NCBI RefSeq assembly: GCF_036013745.1
Contig: NZ_CP107880.1
Span: 6,944,001-7,008,000, forward strand
Reading direction: 5' to 3'
Source: Streptomyces sp. NBC_00483
Lineage (GTDB): Bacteria > Actinomycetota > Actinomycetes > Streptomycetales > Streptomycetaceae
DNA length: 64,000 nt
Numbering within the stretch: the first letter of the stretch is position 1; every line of letters begins with the position of its first letter. The notes under the pieces are model-generated. The model searched no databases, was not told the origin of the DNA, and saw nothing but the letters and a program-made list of their open reading frames with translations. Shown here in pieces: positions 34,587 through 43,640 of this stretch. The position numbers and the translations under genes were made by a program.

Positions 34587-36560
34587 TTGAACGCCACCCC
34601 CGCATCCGACGGCAGTCCCCGTCCCACCGCCGGCGGATCCTGTGACACGCAAGCCCCGCGCGCCCAGGAGCGCGACTCGATCCCGCGGCAGCAGGGCGGC
34701 GACCAGGAGACCGATCGTCCCCACACCCCCGGCGTCGATCTCCTGGAACACCCGGACCCCGCGACTGCCGCCCAGGCCGCAGCGGTCGAGAACCTGCTGC
34801 GCTGCTGGGTGCGCGAGAACAACATCGCTCCTCCTTCCTTCGGCGCGCTCCGTATTCCGCTGCCCGCGAGCGGCACCGTCCTCCTCGTCCCGGTCCACTA
34901 CTGGTCGCCCTCCGGCTGGCACCGCTTCGGCCTGCCCTGCCTGGAGGACGCGCCGCCGCACGCCCCCGGCGTGGACGCCGTCGCGCTCGCCGCCCTCCTG
35001 AGCAGGGAATCGGCCCACGACGAGGCCGACGCCTCGGGTGGCTCCGCCGAGGGAACCCCCGCCCCCGGCGGTGACAGCGGTGAACTGGTGGTCCGCGTCG
35101 CCGACTCGATGCGCCGCACCACCGACTTCATCGCGGACCGCCGCCGCCACCCCGCGGACCAGGCCGATCCCTTCCTCGCCGCGGAGCAGGCGCTGCTCCT
35201 CGGGCACCCGCTGCACCCGACTCCGAAGAGCCGCGAAGGGCTCTCCGACGCCGAAGCGGGCCGCTACTCACCGGAGTTGCGTGGCTCCTTCTCCCTGCAC
35301 TGGATCGCCGTCGCCCCGGACGTCCTCGCCCACGACTCGGCCTGGACCGAACAAGACCGCGCCCGCACCGCCGCCGAACTCACCTCCCAACTGGCAGGAC
35401 CGGGGCTCCCACTGCCCGCGGGGCACGCCGCGCTGCCCGTGCACCCATGGCAGCTGCGCGAACTGCGTGAGCGCCCCGCCACCGCCGCCCTTCTGGACGC
35501 CGGCCTACTGCGTGACCTGGGCCCGCACGGCGAGCCCTGGTTCCCCACCTCCTCCGTCCGCACGCTGTACCGGCCCGGCGCGCCGGCCATGCTCAAGCTC
35601 TCCCTGGGCCTGCGCATCACCAACTCCCGCCGGGAGAACCTCCGCAAGGAACTCCACCGGGGCGTCGAGGTCCACCGGCTCCTCGGCACCGGCCTCGCCG
35701 CGCAGTGGCAGTCCGTGCACCCCGGTTTCGACGTCGTCCGCGACCCGGCCTGGCTCGCCGTCGACGGCCCGGACGGCGAACCGGTGCAGGGCCTGGACGT
35801 GATGATCCGCGCCAACCCCTTCCGCTCCCACGACGACGCGGCGTGCGTCGCCGGCTTCGTCTCGCCCAGGCCGACCGTCGACCCGCCCGGTCGCACCGAC
35901 CACCTGGCCGGTCGCACCGGCAACCCGGCCATGAGCTCCCGCCTAGCCGACACCGTGACCCGGCTCGCGACCCGCACCGGACGCTCCCGCGGAGCCGCGG
36001 CCGCCGAGTGGTTCCTGCGCTATCTGGAACACGTCGTACGCCCCGTGCTCTGGCTCGACGGCGAAGCCGGCGTCGCCCTGGAAGCCCATCAGCAGAACAC
36101 CCTCCTGCTCCTGGACGGCGACGGCTGGCCCGTCGGCGGGCGCTACCGGGACAACCAGGGCTTCTACTTCCGCGAGTCCCGCCGCGCCGAACTCGACCGG
36201 CGCCTGCCCGGCATCGGCACGCACAGCGACACCTTCGTCGACGACGACGTCACCGACGAGCGATTCGCCTACTACCTCGCCATCAACAACGTCCTCGGCC
36301 TGATTGGAGCCTTCGGTTCCCAAGGGCTCGCCGACGAACAGCTGTTGATCGCCGCGTTCCGCCGCTTCCTCGGCGAAGCCGCCGCCGGGCCGAACCGACA
36401 GCGCAGCACACTGCCGGGCCTGCTGCTCGACTCGCCCACGCTGCGCTGCAAGGCCAACATGCTCACCCGGCTGCAGGGCCTCGACGAACTCGTCGGTCCC
36501 GTCGACACCCAGTCCGTCTATGTCACCATCGCCAACCCCTTTCATTCCCGTCGTACCTGA
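34587..36560 (+). CDS. IucA/IucC-family NIS siderophore synthetase 1
   Basis: This 657-residue synthetase has the ATP-binding motif GHPLHPTPKSREG at residues 206-218, HPWQ near 286, KLSLGLRITNSRREN near 337-351 and EAHQQNTLLLL near 505. NIS synthetases adenylate a citrate or other carboxylate and couple it to an amine or alcohol. The first 60 residues are low-complexity. It starts with TTG; AAGGA six bases upstream (34576-34580) supports that choice. It is the counterpart of RhbC in rhizobactin clusters. Confidence 0.92.
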   Translation: MNATPASDGSPRPTAGGSCDTQAPRAQERDSIPRQQGGDQETDRPHTPGVDLLEHPDPATAAQAAAVENLLRCWVRENNIAPPSFGALRIPLPASGTVLLVPVHYWSPSGWHRFGLPCLEDAPPHAPGVDAVALAALLSRESAHDEADASGGSAEGTPAPGGDSGELVVRVADSMRRTTDFIADRRRHPADQADPFLAAEQALLLGHPLHPTPKSREGLSDAEAGRYSPELRGSFSLHWIAVAPDVLAHDSAWTEQDRARTAAELTSQLAGPGLPLPAGHAALPVHPWQLRELRERPATAALLDAGLLRDLGPHGEPWFPTSSVRTLYRPGAPAMLKLSLGLRITNSRRENLRKELHRGVEVHRLLGTGLAAQWQSVHPGFDVVRDPAWLAVDGPDGEPVQGLDVMIRANPFRSHDDAACVAGFVSPRPTVDPPGRTDHLAGRTGNPAMSSRLADTVTRLATRTGRSRGAAAAEWFLRYLEHVVRPVLWLDGEAGVALEAHQQNTLLLLDGDGWPVGGRYRDNQGFYFRESRRAELDRRLPGIGTHSDTFVDDDVTDERFAYYLAINNVLGLIGAFGSQGLADEQLLIAAFRRFLGEAAAGPNRQRSTLPGLLLDSPTLRCKANMLTRLQGLDELVGPVDTQSVYVTIANPFHSRRT

Positions 36561-36573
36561 GAGGAGCGTCGCC

Positions 36574-37428
36574 GTGCCTCCCACCGATGCGAGCACCGAC
36601 GCCGACACCACTCCCACCGCCGCCTCCCACGCTCCCGCGCCACCCGCGGAGAAGGCGGAGGGCGCTGAGAACGCGGAGGGCGCTGAGAACGCCGAGCACA
36701 CGCGGAGCGCGGACGGTGCGGACAGCGCCGACTTCCAGGACACCCTGGACCTGCGTCTCCCCGACGAACTGCTCGCGCTCATCGCGGAGCAGGACGGCGG
36801 GCACCGACTCGCCCCCGACCCCACGGCTCCGACCGAGCACGACCTGCTCGACGACGTGGGGGAGTGGGGACCGGTCACCACTCCCTCAGGCGTGTTCCAG
36901 CTCGTTCCCGTGCGCGTCGAGCGAGACCTGGCACTCATCAGCCGTTGGATGAACGACCCCGCCGTGGCCGCCTTCTGGGAGCTCGCGGGACCCGACACCG
37001 TCACCGCGGACCACCTGAGCCCCCAACTCGACGGCGACGGACGCAGCGTGCCCTGCCTCGGCGTCCTCGACGGCGCGCCCATGAGCTACTGGGAGATCTA
37101 CCGCGCCGACCTCGACCCGCTGGCCCGCCACTACCCCGCCCGCCCGCACGACACCGGAATCCACCTCCTCATCGGTGGCGTCGCCGACCGCGGACGAGGA
37201 CTCGGCACCACGCTGCTCACAGCCGTCGCCGACCTCGTACTCGATCATCGCCCGCGCTGCGCGCGCGTCATCGCGGAACCCGACCTTCGCAACACCCCCT
37301 CCGTCTCCGCTTTCCTGGGCGCGGGATTCCGCTTCTTCGCCGAGGTGGACCTCCCCGACAAGCGGGCCGCGCTCATGGTCCGTGACCGCGCCCTGCGCAA
37401 CGTACTCCAGGCCAGTCACTCTCTGTAA
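36574..37428 (+). CDS. GNAT acyltransferase, IucB/RhbD type
   Basis: This 284-residue protein has about 65 low-complexity N-terminal residues that include a repeated GAENAE element, then the siderophore acetyltransferase domain (SRWMNDPAVAAFWELAG and the CoA loop RGRGLGTTLL). Relatives acetylate hydroxylated diamines in aerobactin and rhizobactin. No hydroxylase gene is present here, so the acceptor may be a free amine. GTG at 36574 has GAGGAG seven bases upstream; it starts 13 bases after the previous stop. Confidence 0.87.
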   Translation: MPPTDASTDADTTPTAASHAPAPPAEKAEGAENAEGAENAEHTRSADGADSADFQDTLDLRLPDELLALIAEQDGGHRLAPDPTAPTEHDLLDDVGEWGPVTTPSGVFQLVPVRVERDLALISRWMNDPAVAAFWELAGPDTVTADHLSPQLDGDGRSVPCLGVLDGAPMSYWEIYRADLDPLARHYPARPHDTGIHLLIGGVADRGRGLGTTLLTAVADLVLDHRPRCARVIAEPDLRNTPSVSAFLGAGFRFFAEVDLPDKRAALMVRDRALRNVLQASHSL

Positions 37429-37468
37429 CGAACCTCGACCCGATCCGGTTCCCGTCCGAGGAGTCCCC

Positions 37469-39484
37469 GTGCCGAATCCGCCCGTCGCCCCGAGTTCCGA
37501 AGAGCCGACCGAGCTGTACGACCCGCCCGAGCTGACGTCCGGGAACTGGGCCAGGGCGGGCGCCCGACTGCTGGCCAAGCTGATCGGCGAATTCGCGTAC
37601 GAGGACATCCTGCGACCGACGGCCCTCGCCCCGTCCGGCCCCGGATACCGTCCCTACGCCCTGCCGCTCCTGGCTGGCCGGCCCGACGGAGCGGGCGGCG
37701 GGGAGGTCAGTGCGAGGGAGGGCAGCGGCGAAGAGGCCGGCGCGAAGGATGCGGCCGGCGGCACCTTTCATTTCCGCGCCCGCCGCGGCGCGTACGGCAG
37801 TTGGCAGGTCGACCCGGCGAGCATGGAATGGGAACCCGGTCTGCCGGGCAAGGACGGGCCGACCGGCCATGCGGAACGGGAGCCGACCGGGACAGCCGGA
37901 CCAGCCGGACCAGCCGGACCAGCCGGAACGGCCTCGGCCGAAGGCGGACGCGAGCCCGTCACCGATCCGCTCACCTTCCTCCTCCGTGCCAAGTACGCGC
38001 TCGGCCTCGACGGCAGCACCCTCGGCCATCTCATCCGCGAACTCACCGTCACCCTCGCCGCCGACGCCCGCCTCGACCACACATCGCTCACCGCGCCGCA
38101 GTTGGCCGACCTCGGATACGCGGAACTCGAGGGGCACCAGACCGGCCACCCCTGGCTCGTACTGAACAAGGGGCGTCTCGGGTTCTCCGCGACCGACACC
38201 TCGCGCTGGGCACCGGAATCGCGCCGCCCCACCCGCCTTCCGTGGATCGCCGTGCACACCGGCCTCGCCACCTACCGAGGCGTCGCGGCGCTGGAGGACC
38301 CCGCCTCCCTCTATGACGGCGAACTCGACGGTCCGACCCGTGAGTTGTTCGCGCAGGCGCTCCGGGCGCGCGGCCTGGACCCGGCGGCGTATCTCTATCT
38401 CCCGGTGCATCCCTGGCAGTGGGACGACATCGTGCTGCCGCTCTTCGCGCCGTCCATCGCCACGAACGACATCGTTCCACTGCCCACGGACGGTGATCTG
38501 CGCCTGCCCCAGCAGTCCATCCGTACGTTCCTGAACACGGCGCGTCCCGACCGGCACACAGTGAAGTTGCCGCTGTCCATCTTCAACACCCTTGTATGGC
38601 GCGGACTTCCGACAGAGCGGACCTGGGCCGCTCCTGCCGTCACCGCATGGGTGCACGCACTGCGCGATGCGGACCCCTTCTTGAGTGACGAATGCCGCGT
38701 CGTCCTGCTGGGTGAGGTCGCGTCCGTGACCGTGGAGCACCCGCTGTACGACGGGCTCGACGAAGTCCCCTACCAGTACAAGGAATTGCTGGGCGCGATC
38801 TGGCGCGAGCCCCTCTCCCGGCACCTCGCCCCTGGGGAGCGCGCCCGAACGCTCGCCTCCTTGTTGCACAGCGACACTGAAGGGCGCGCGTTCGTTGCGG
38901 AGCTCGTCGCCCGCTCGGGCCTGGACCCGAAGACATGGCTCCGTAGGCTCTTCGCCGCCCTGCTGCCCCCACTGCTGCGCTTTCTCTACCGCTACGGAAC
39001 GGTCTTCTCTCCTCACGGAGAGAACGCCATCGTCGTCTTCGACGACCAGGACGTGCCCGTGCGGCTCGCGGTCAAGGACTTCGTGGACGACGTCAACATC
39101 AGTTCGGAGCCGCTGCCCGAGCACGACTCCATGCCCGACGACGTGCGCGAGGTCCTGCTCACGGAGGACCCTGCGTTCCTCACCCAGTTCATCCATTCGG
39201 GACTCTTCGTGGGCGTCTTCCGCTACCTGGCGCCGTTGTACGAGGAGCAACTCGGGCTGCCCGAGGACGAGTTCTGGGCCCTGGTGCGCGCCGAGATCCT
39301 GCGCCACCACGCCCGCTTCCCGGAGCTCAAGGAGCGGTACGAGATGTTCGACCTGCTCACCCCGGAGATCGAGCGCCTGTGCCTCAACCGCAACCGGCTG
39401 CATCTCGACGGCTACCGCGACCGCGCCGACCGCCCGCACGCGGCCGTGCACGGCACCGTCGCCAATCCGCTGCATCAGCCGTGA
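37469..39484 (+). CDS. IucA/IucC-family NIS siderophore synthetase 2
   Basis: This 671-residue synthetase has GHPWLVLNKGRLGFS at residues 226-240, VHPWQW near 314 and FSPHGENAIVVF near 500, with the C-terminal FhuF-like helical part. Residues 75-160 carry an insert with Gly-Pro-Ala triplets (GTAGPAGPAGPAG) not expected in the family. GTG at 37469 follows CCGAGGAG. It matches RhbF/IucC, which closes or completes the siderophore. It is the last gene of the operon; no transporter or receptor follows. Confidence 0.92.
   Translation: MPNPPVAPSSEEPTELYDPPELTSGNWARAGARLLAKLIGEFAYEDILRPTALAPSGPGYRPYALPLLAGRPDGAGGGEVSAREGSGEEAGAKDAAGGTFHFRARRGAYGSWQVDPASMEWEPGLPGKDGPTGHAEREPTGTAGPAGPAGPAGTASAEGGREPVTDPLTFLLRAKYALGLDGSTLGHLIRELTVTLAADARLDHTSLTAPQLADLGYAELEGHQTGHPWLVLNKGRLGFSATDTSRWAPESRRPTRLPWIAVHTGLATYRGVAALEDPASLYDGELDGPTRELFAQALRARGLDPAAYLYLPVHPWQWDDIVLPLFAPSIATNDIVPLPTDGDLRLPQQSIRTFLNTARPDRHTVKLPLSIFNTLVWRGLPTERTWAAPAVTAWVHALRDADPFLSDECRVVLLGEVASVTVEHPLYDGLDEVPYQYKELLGAIWREPLSRHLAPGERARTLASLLHSDTEGRAFVAELVARSGLDPKTWLRRLFAALLPPLLRFLYRYGTVFSPHGENAIVVFDDQDVPVRLAVKDFVDDVNISSEPLPEHDSMPDDVREVLLTEDPAFLTQFIHSGLFVGVFRYLAPLYEEQLGLPEDEFWALVRAEILRHHARFPELKERYEMFDLLTPEIERLCLNRNRLHLDGYRDRADRPHAAVHGTVANPLHQP
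37893..37925 (+). repeat. Triplet-repeat DNA (Gly-Pro-Ala codons) in synthetase 2
   Basis: Three or more near-identical 9-base units (GGACCAGCC) encode the collagen-like GPA run. This is a likely slippage-prone site. Confidence 0.6.
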
Positions 39485-39492
39485 TCGCCGGA

Positions 39493-39515
39493 TTGTCAGT
39501 GGGTCCGTTTAGGGT
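39493..39515 (+). promoter_or_regulatory. RecA-NDp (PafBC-type) promoter of dinG
   Basis: TTGTCAGTG (39493-39501), eight bases, TAGGGT (39510-39515): a full match to the damage promoter seen at recA. The -10 box ends nine bases before the dinG ATG, so the mRNA is leaderless or nearly so. Confidence 0.85.
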
Positions 39516-39524
39516 GGTCGAGCT

Positions 39525-41546
39525 ATGACGAAGCCCTCACTCCCCGAGCTCCTGCACGCCGCCGTCACCGCTGTCGGCGGCACGGAGCGCCCTGGCCAGG
39601 TGACCATGGCCGAGACCGTCGCCGAGGCGATCGACGACGGTTCCCATCTGCTCGTCCAGGCGGGCACCGGCACAGGTAAGTCCTTGGGCTACCTCGTACC
39701 GGCCCTGGCTCACGGGGAGCGCGTCGTCGTGGCGACCGCCACGTTGGCGTTGCAGCGCCAGCTCGTGGAGCGGGACCTGCCGCGCACGGTCGAGTCGCTG
39801 CACCCACTGCTGCGGCGCCGCCCCAATTTCGCGATGCTCAAGGGCCGGTCGAACTATCTGTGCCTGCACCGCCTCCACGAGGGCGTACCGCAGGAGGAGG
39901 AAGGGGGCCTCTTCGACCAGTTCGAGGCAGCCGCGCCCACCAGCAAGCTGGGTCAGGACCTGCTGCGCATGCGCGACTGGGCGGACGAGACGGAGACGGG
40001 CGACCGGGACGACCTCACGCCCGGCGTATCGGACAAGGCCTGGGCGCAGGTCTCGGTCTCCTCGCGCGAGTGCCTGGGAGCGTCGAAGTGCGCGTACGGC
40101 CAGGAGTGCTTCGCCGAGATGTCGCGTGAGCGCGCCAAGCTCGCCGATGTCATCGTGACCAACCACGCGCTGCTGGCGATCGACGCCATCGAAGGCGCGC
40201 CGGTGCTGCCGCAGCACGAGGTACTGATCGTGGACGAGGCGCACGAACTCGTCTCGCGGGTCACCGGCGTGGCGACGGGGGAGCTGACTCCGGGCCAGGT
40301 CAACCGTGCGGTGAAGCGCGCGGCGAAGCTCGTCAACGAGAAGGCGGCGGACCAGCTGCAGACCGCCTCGGAAGGCTTCGAGCGGGTCATGGAGCTGGCC
40401 CTGCCCGGCCGTCTCGAGGAAGTCCCCGAGGACCTCGGCTACGCGCTCATGGCCCTGCGCGATGCGGCCCGTGCGGTGATCACCGCAATCGGCACCACGC
40501 GCGACAAGTCGGTCCAGGACGAGGACGCCGTCCGCAAGCAGGCCCTCGCCGCCGTGGAGAACATCCACGACGTGGCGGAGCGGATCTCGAACGGCTCGGA
40601 GTGGGACGTCGTCTGGTACGAGCGCCACGACCGCTTCGGCGCCTCCCTGCGCGTCGCCCCCATGTCGGTGTCCGGCCTCCTGCGGGAGAAGCTCTTCACC
40701 GACCGCTCCGTCGTCCTGACCTCGGCGACTTTGAAGCTCGGCGGCGATTTCAACGGGGTGGGTGCCTCCATGGGCCTCGCCCCCGAAGGCACCGAGGGCG
40801 AGGACCTGCCGGTCTGGAAGGGCGTCGACGTCGGATCGCCGTTCGAGTACCGCAAGCAGGGCATCCTCTACGTCGCCAAGCATCTGGCGAAGCCGACGCG
40901 TGACGGTACGCGCACGGACATGACGGACGAGCTGAGCGAGCTGATCCAGGCGGCCGGCGGTCGTACGCTCGGCCTCTTCTCGTCGATGCGGGCGGCCCAG
41001 GCGGCGGCCGAGGAACTGCGCACGCGGATTCCGGAGTATCCGATCCTGCTGCAGGGCGAGGACACCCTGGGTGAGCTGATCAAGGCCTTCGCGGCGGACC
41101 CGGAGACCTGTCTGTTCGGCACGCTGTCGCTGTGGCAGGGCGTGGACGTACCGGGTCCGAACTGCCAGCTGGTCGTGATGGACAAGATCCCGTTCCCGCG
41201 GCCGGACGATCCGCTGATGAGCGCGCGCCAGAAGGCGGTCGAGGAAGCGGGTGGCAATGGCTTCATGGCCGTGGCCGCGACACACTCGGCGCTGCTGATG
41301 GCGCAGGGCGCGGGCCGCCTCATCCGGGCGACGGGCGATCGCGGCGTGGTCGCGGTCCTGGACCCCCGTCTGGCGACGGCGCGCTACGGCAGCTATCTGA
41401 AGGCCTCGATGCCGGACTTCTGGTTCACGACGGACCGGAATCAGGTACGGCGTTCACTCTCGTCGATCGACGCGGTGGCGAAGAAGACAGCCTCGGAGAA
41501 GGCCGATATCGAGAAGGCCGATGCGGAGAAGGCGGACGCGGAGTAG
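39525..41546 (+). CDS. dinG: DinG-type ATP-dependent DNA helicase
   Basis: This 673-residue XPD-like superfamily 2 helicase has Walker A QAGTGTGKSLGYL, the DEAH box IVDEAHELVS and the four iron-sulfur cysteines around NYLCLHR and ECLGASKCAYGQECF. It unwinds DNA 5' to 3' and removes R-loops. The C-terminus is a short Glu-Lys-Ala repeat. It has a damage-type promoter and converges with lexA. Confidence 0.93.
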   Translation: MTKPSLPELLHAAVTAVGGTERPGQVTMAETVAEAIDDGSHLLVQAGTGTGKSLGYLVPALAHGERVVVATATLALQRQLVERDLPRTVESLHPLLRRRPNFAMLKGRSNYLCLHRLHEGVPQEEEGGLFDQFEAAAPTSKLGQDLLRMRDWADETETGDRDDLTPGVSDKAWAQVSVSSRECLGASKCAYGQECFAEMSRERAKLADVIVTNHALLAIDAIEGAPVLPQHEVLIVDEAHELVSRVTGVATGELTPGQVNRAVKRAAKLVNEKAADQLQTASEGFERVMELALPGRLEEVPEDLGYALMALRDAARAVITAIGTTRDKSVQDEDAVRKQALAAVENIHDVAERISNGSEWDVVWYERHDRFGASLRVAPMSVSGLLREKLFTDRSVVLTSATLKLGGDFNGVGASMGLAPEGTEGEDLPVWKGVDVGSPFEYRKQGILYVAKHLAKPTRDGTRTDMTDELSELIQAAGGRTLGLFSSMRAAQAAAEELRTRIPEYPILLQGEDTLGELIKAFAADPETCLFGTLSLWQGVDVPGPNCQLVVMDKIPFPRPDDPLMSARQKAVEEAGGNGFMAVAATHSALLMAQGAGRLIRATGDRGVVAVLDPRLATARYGSYLKASMPDFWFTTDRNQVRRSLSSIDAVAKKTASEKADIEKADAEKADAE

Positions 41547-41590
41547 CACCCGGCACGCACGGCATGCACGGGCCCGGCGCGGACAGCGCT

Positions 41591-41625
41591 GGGCCCCGGA
41601 ACCGGCGCAGTTGGTTCCGGGGCCC
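41591..41625. terminator. Bidirectional terminator between dinG and lexA
   Basis: Arms 41591-41603 and 41613-41625 are perfectly complementary over 13 bases with a 9-base loop, between the two converging genes. Confidence 0.85.
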
Positions 41626-41641
41626 GGTCAGGGAGGGAGCG

Positions 41642-42427
41642 TCACACGCGCCGCAGAACGGCCACTACCTTGCCGAGGATCGTCGCCTCGTCACCGGGAA
41701 TCGGCTGGTACGCGGAGTTGTGCGGCAGGAGCCAGACATGGCCGTCCTCCCGCTTGAAGCGCTTGACGGTGGCCTCGCCGTCGAGCATCGCGGCGACGAT
41801 GTCGCCGTTCTCCGCGACGGGCTGGCGGCGGACCGTGACCCAGTCCCCGTCACAGATCGCGGCCTCGATCATCGAGTCGCCGACGACCTTCAGGACGAAC
41901 AGCTCACCGTCACCGACGAGCTGCCGGGGCAGCGGGAAGACGTCCTCGACCGACTCCTCGGCGAGGATCGGGCCACCGGCGGCGATCCGGCCCACCAGGG
42001 GCACATACGAAGCCGCGGGCTTTCCCGCGGTGTCCGTGGGCTGCGCGCTGGGCTGGTCCGAGCCACGGACCTCGTACGCGCGCGGGCGGTGCGGATCCCG
42101 GCGCAGGAAGCCCTTGCGCTCGAGTGCCATCAGCTGGTGCGCGACCGACGACGTGCTGGACAGGCCGACCGCCTGGCCGATCTCCCGCATGGACGGCGGG
42201 TACCCCCGACGCTGCACCGAGTCCCGGATGACCTCGATGACGCGGCGCTGCCGATCCGTGAGCCCCGAGCTGTCCGCGCGGATTCCTGGCGGCCGGCCGG
42301 GCAGGGAGCGCCCCGGCTTGGGGCCCTCCTGGCTCATGGCTGTGTCATTCATGGCATGCACCGGCTCGAGTCGGCCCTGGGCGCGGCCCTGGGCAGTGAT
42401 GGTGGCACTGTCTGCGGTCGTGGTCAC
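41642..42427 (-). CDS. lexA: SOS repressor LexA
   Basis: The 261-residue repressor has an N-terminal winged helix ([21 protein letters not shown]), the self-cleavage site VGRIAAGGP, the catalytic serine in VVGDSMIEA and the catalytic lysine in ATVKRFKRE. RecA filaments trigger its self-cleavage. The GTG start gives the N-terminus usual in Streptomyces ([11 protein letters not shown]). A LexA box lies 68 bases upstream, indicating autoregulation. Confidence 0.96.
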   Translation of the reverse strand: MTTTADSATITAQGRAQGRLEPVHAMNDTAMSQEGPKPGRSLPGRPPGIRADSSGLTDRQRRVIEVIRDSVQRRGYPPSMREIGQAVGLSSTSSVAHQLMALERKGFLRRDPHRPRAYEVRGSDQPSAQPTDTAGKPAASYVPLVGRIAAGGPILAEESVEDVFPLPRQLVGDGELFVLKVVGDSMIEAAICDGDWVTVRRQPVAENGDIVAAMLDGEATVKRFKREDGHVWLLPHNSAYQPIPGDEATILGKVVAVLRRV

Positions 42428-42494
42428 GTCGGTCGGCCCCTCTCGAGAATGTCTCCCTAGCTAGCCAACGGTAGTTCCTTTCGAAAGGTTGCGC

Positions 42495-42508
42495 CAAACA
42501 CACGTTCG
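42495..42508 (-). promoter_or_regulatory. LexA box upstream of lexA
   Basis: On the minus strand CGAACGTGTGTTTG fits GAAC-N4-GTTT/C, the Gram-positive LexA operator with one variant base. It supports LexA autorepression. Confidence 0.8.
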
Positions 42509-42802
42509 AGTGAAAAACCGTTGATTGCTTGTCGTGATCATGCACCTGGGTGTATGGCGACCCTCGAAGCGGAGTGGCAATTCAGCTCAATCCGGTACGC
42601 TTCTTGGCTGGAGTCGAGGTTCGGCCCGTGGGTCCCCCAGTCTGCCACTCGCCTCCCCGTCAACCAGGCACCGCCCTCGTTTTTTTCTTGTGCCGTGCCG
42701 GTACGGATTCGGGCGTCACGCGGCCCCGCCGCCCCCCTGGTGCGACGCGTTCCGTGTGCGCGACACGCGCGACACGCGATAGGGCGCAAATTGCGGCCGA
42801 AC

Positions 42803-42848
42803 CCCAGATGTAGTGGTTGGATTGGATCCGCAGCCCAGAAGTTGTGGT
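42803..42848 (+). promoter_or_regulatory. Tandem NrdR boxes
   Basis: CCCAGATGTAGTGGT (42803-42817) and CCCAGAAGTTGTGGT (42834-42848) agree at 13 of 15 positions and are offset by 31 bp, three helical turns. Paired boxes with this spacing are the known NrdR operator arrangement in Streptomyces nrdRJ. Confidence 0.8.
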
Positions 42849-42958
42849 CCCCGGTCCAACTCGGTCGTGGTCATCGCCTATGCTTGGGGCTGCTTCGAGA
42901 GACGTGAACCAGCCTCTCGGGGCTATCGAGTCGTGCCGTGAAGGAGGGTTGGGAGTTC

Positions 42959-43504
42959 ATGCACTGCCCCTTCTGTAGGCATCCCGACAGCCGTGTCGTC
43001 GACAGCCGCACCACCGACGACGGCACGTCGATCCGCCGGCGCCGTCAGTGTCCGGACTGCTCCCGTCGTTTCACGACGGTGGAGACGTGTTCGCTGATGG
43101 TCGTGAAGCGGAGCGGGGTGACCGAACCCTTCAGCCGCACCAAGGTCATCAATGGCGTACGCAAGGCGTGTCAGGGGCGTCCGGTCACCGAGGACGCCCT
43201 CGCCCAGCTCGGCCAGCGGGTCGAGGAGGCGGTGCGCGCCACCGGAAGCGCCGAACTGACCACGCACGACGTGGGCCTGGCCATACTCGGCCCGCTTCAG
43301 CAGCTGGACCTCGTTGCCTACCTGCGGTTCGCGTCCGTGTACCGGGCGTTCAACTCGCTGGAGGATTTCGAGTCGGCGATCGCGGAACTGAGGGAACAGA
43401 CGCCCGGCGCCGAAACGGACGGCGCGGACGAAGAGCGCACACAGAGCGAGTGCGGGCCCGGAGGGACTGTAGAAGTCCCGGTGCCCGCCCACGCCGCCGA
43501 CTGA
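42959..43504 (+). CDS. nrdR: Transcriptional repressor NrdR
   Basis: This 181-residue repressor has a zinc ribbon ([27 protein letters not shown]) and an ATP-cone domain ([20 protein letters not shown]). It senses ATP/dATP and represses ribonucleotide reductase genes. ATG at 42959 gives the conserved MHCPFC start and has GGAGGG upstream; an earlier ATG at 42938 only adds residues not seen in the family. The C-terminal 40 residues are acidic and variable. It is cotranscribed with nrdJ. Confidence 0.95.
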   Translation: MHCPFCRHPDSRVVDSRTTDDGTSIRRRRQCPDCSRRFTTVETCSLMVVKRSGVTEPFSRTKVINGVRKACQGRPVTEDALAQLGQRVEEAVRATGSAELTTHDVGLAILGPLQQLDLVAYLRFASVYRAFNSLEDFESAIAELREQTPGAETDGADEERTQSECGPGGTVEVPVPAHAAD

Positions 43505-43640
43505 CGGCCACGGGCCGGGCGGCGGCGACCCCAAGACCTGTTGCGGGCGGCAAGAGCGGCGGCCGCAACACAAGACAGACACCGTGCACGGGAAGATCCG
43601 GGCACTTTAGGGCGTTTTAGCCCGATATATGGGAGGCGGC

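Larger units (their letters stand above)
42428..42958. other. 531-bp regulatory spacer between lexA and nrdR
   Basis: No gene is supported here. The spacer holds the lexA box, the palindrome CCTTTCGAAAGG (42477-42488), a tandem pair of the 9-mer CGCGACACG (42759-42776), two NrdR boxes and the nrdR promoter region, where a TATGCT element sits at 42879-42884. No cobalamin riboswitch was recognised. Confidence 0.6.

Noticed and set aside
42759..42776. Tandem CGCGACACG 9-mers before nrdR considered as a CRISPR-like or operator array
   Set aside because: Only two short adjacent copies with no spacers; a simple tandem duplication is enough.
42428..43640. Cobalamin riboswitch upstream of nrdJ
   Set aside because: No B12-box or extended riboswitch fold was recognised; nrdJ needs B12 as cofactor and is controlled here through NrdR boxes.
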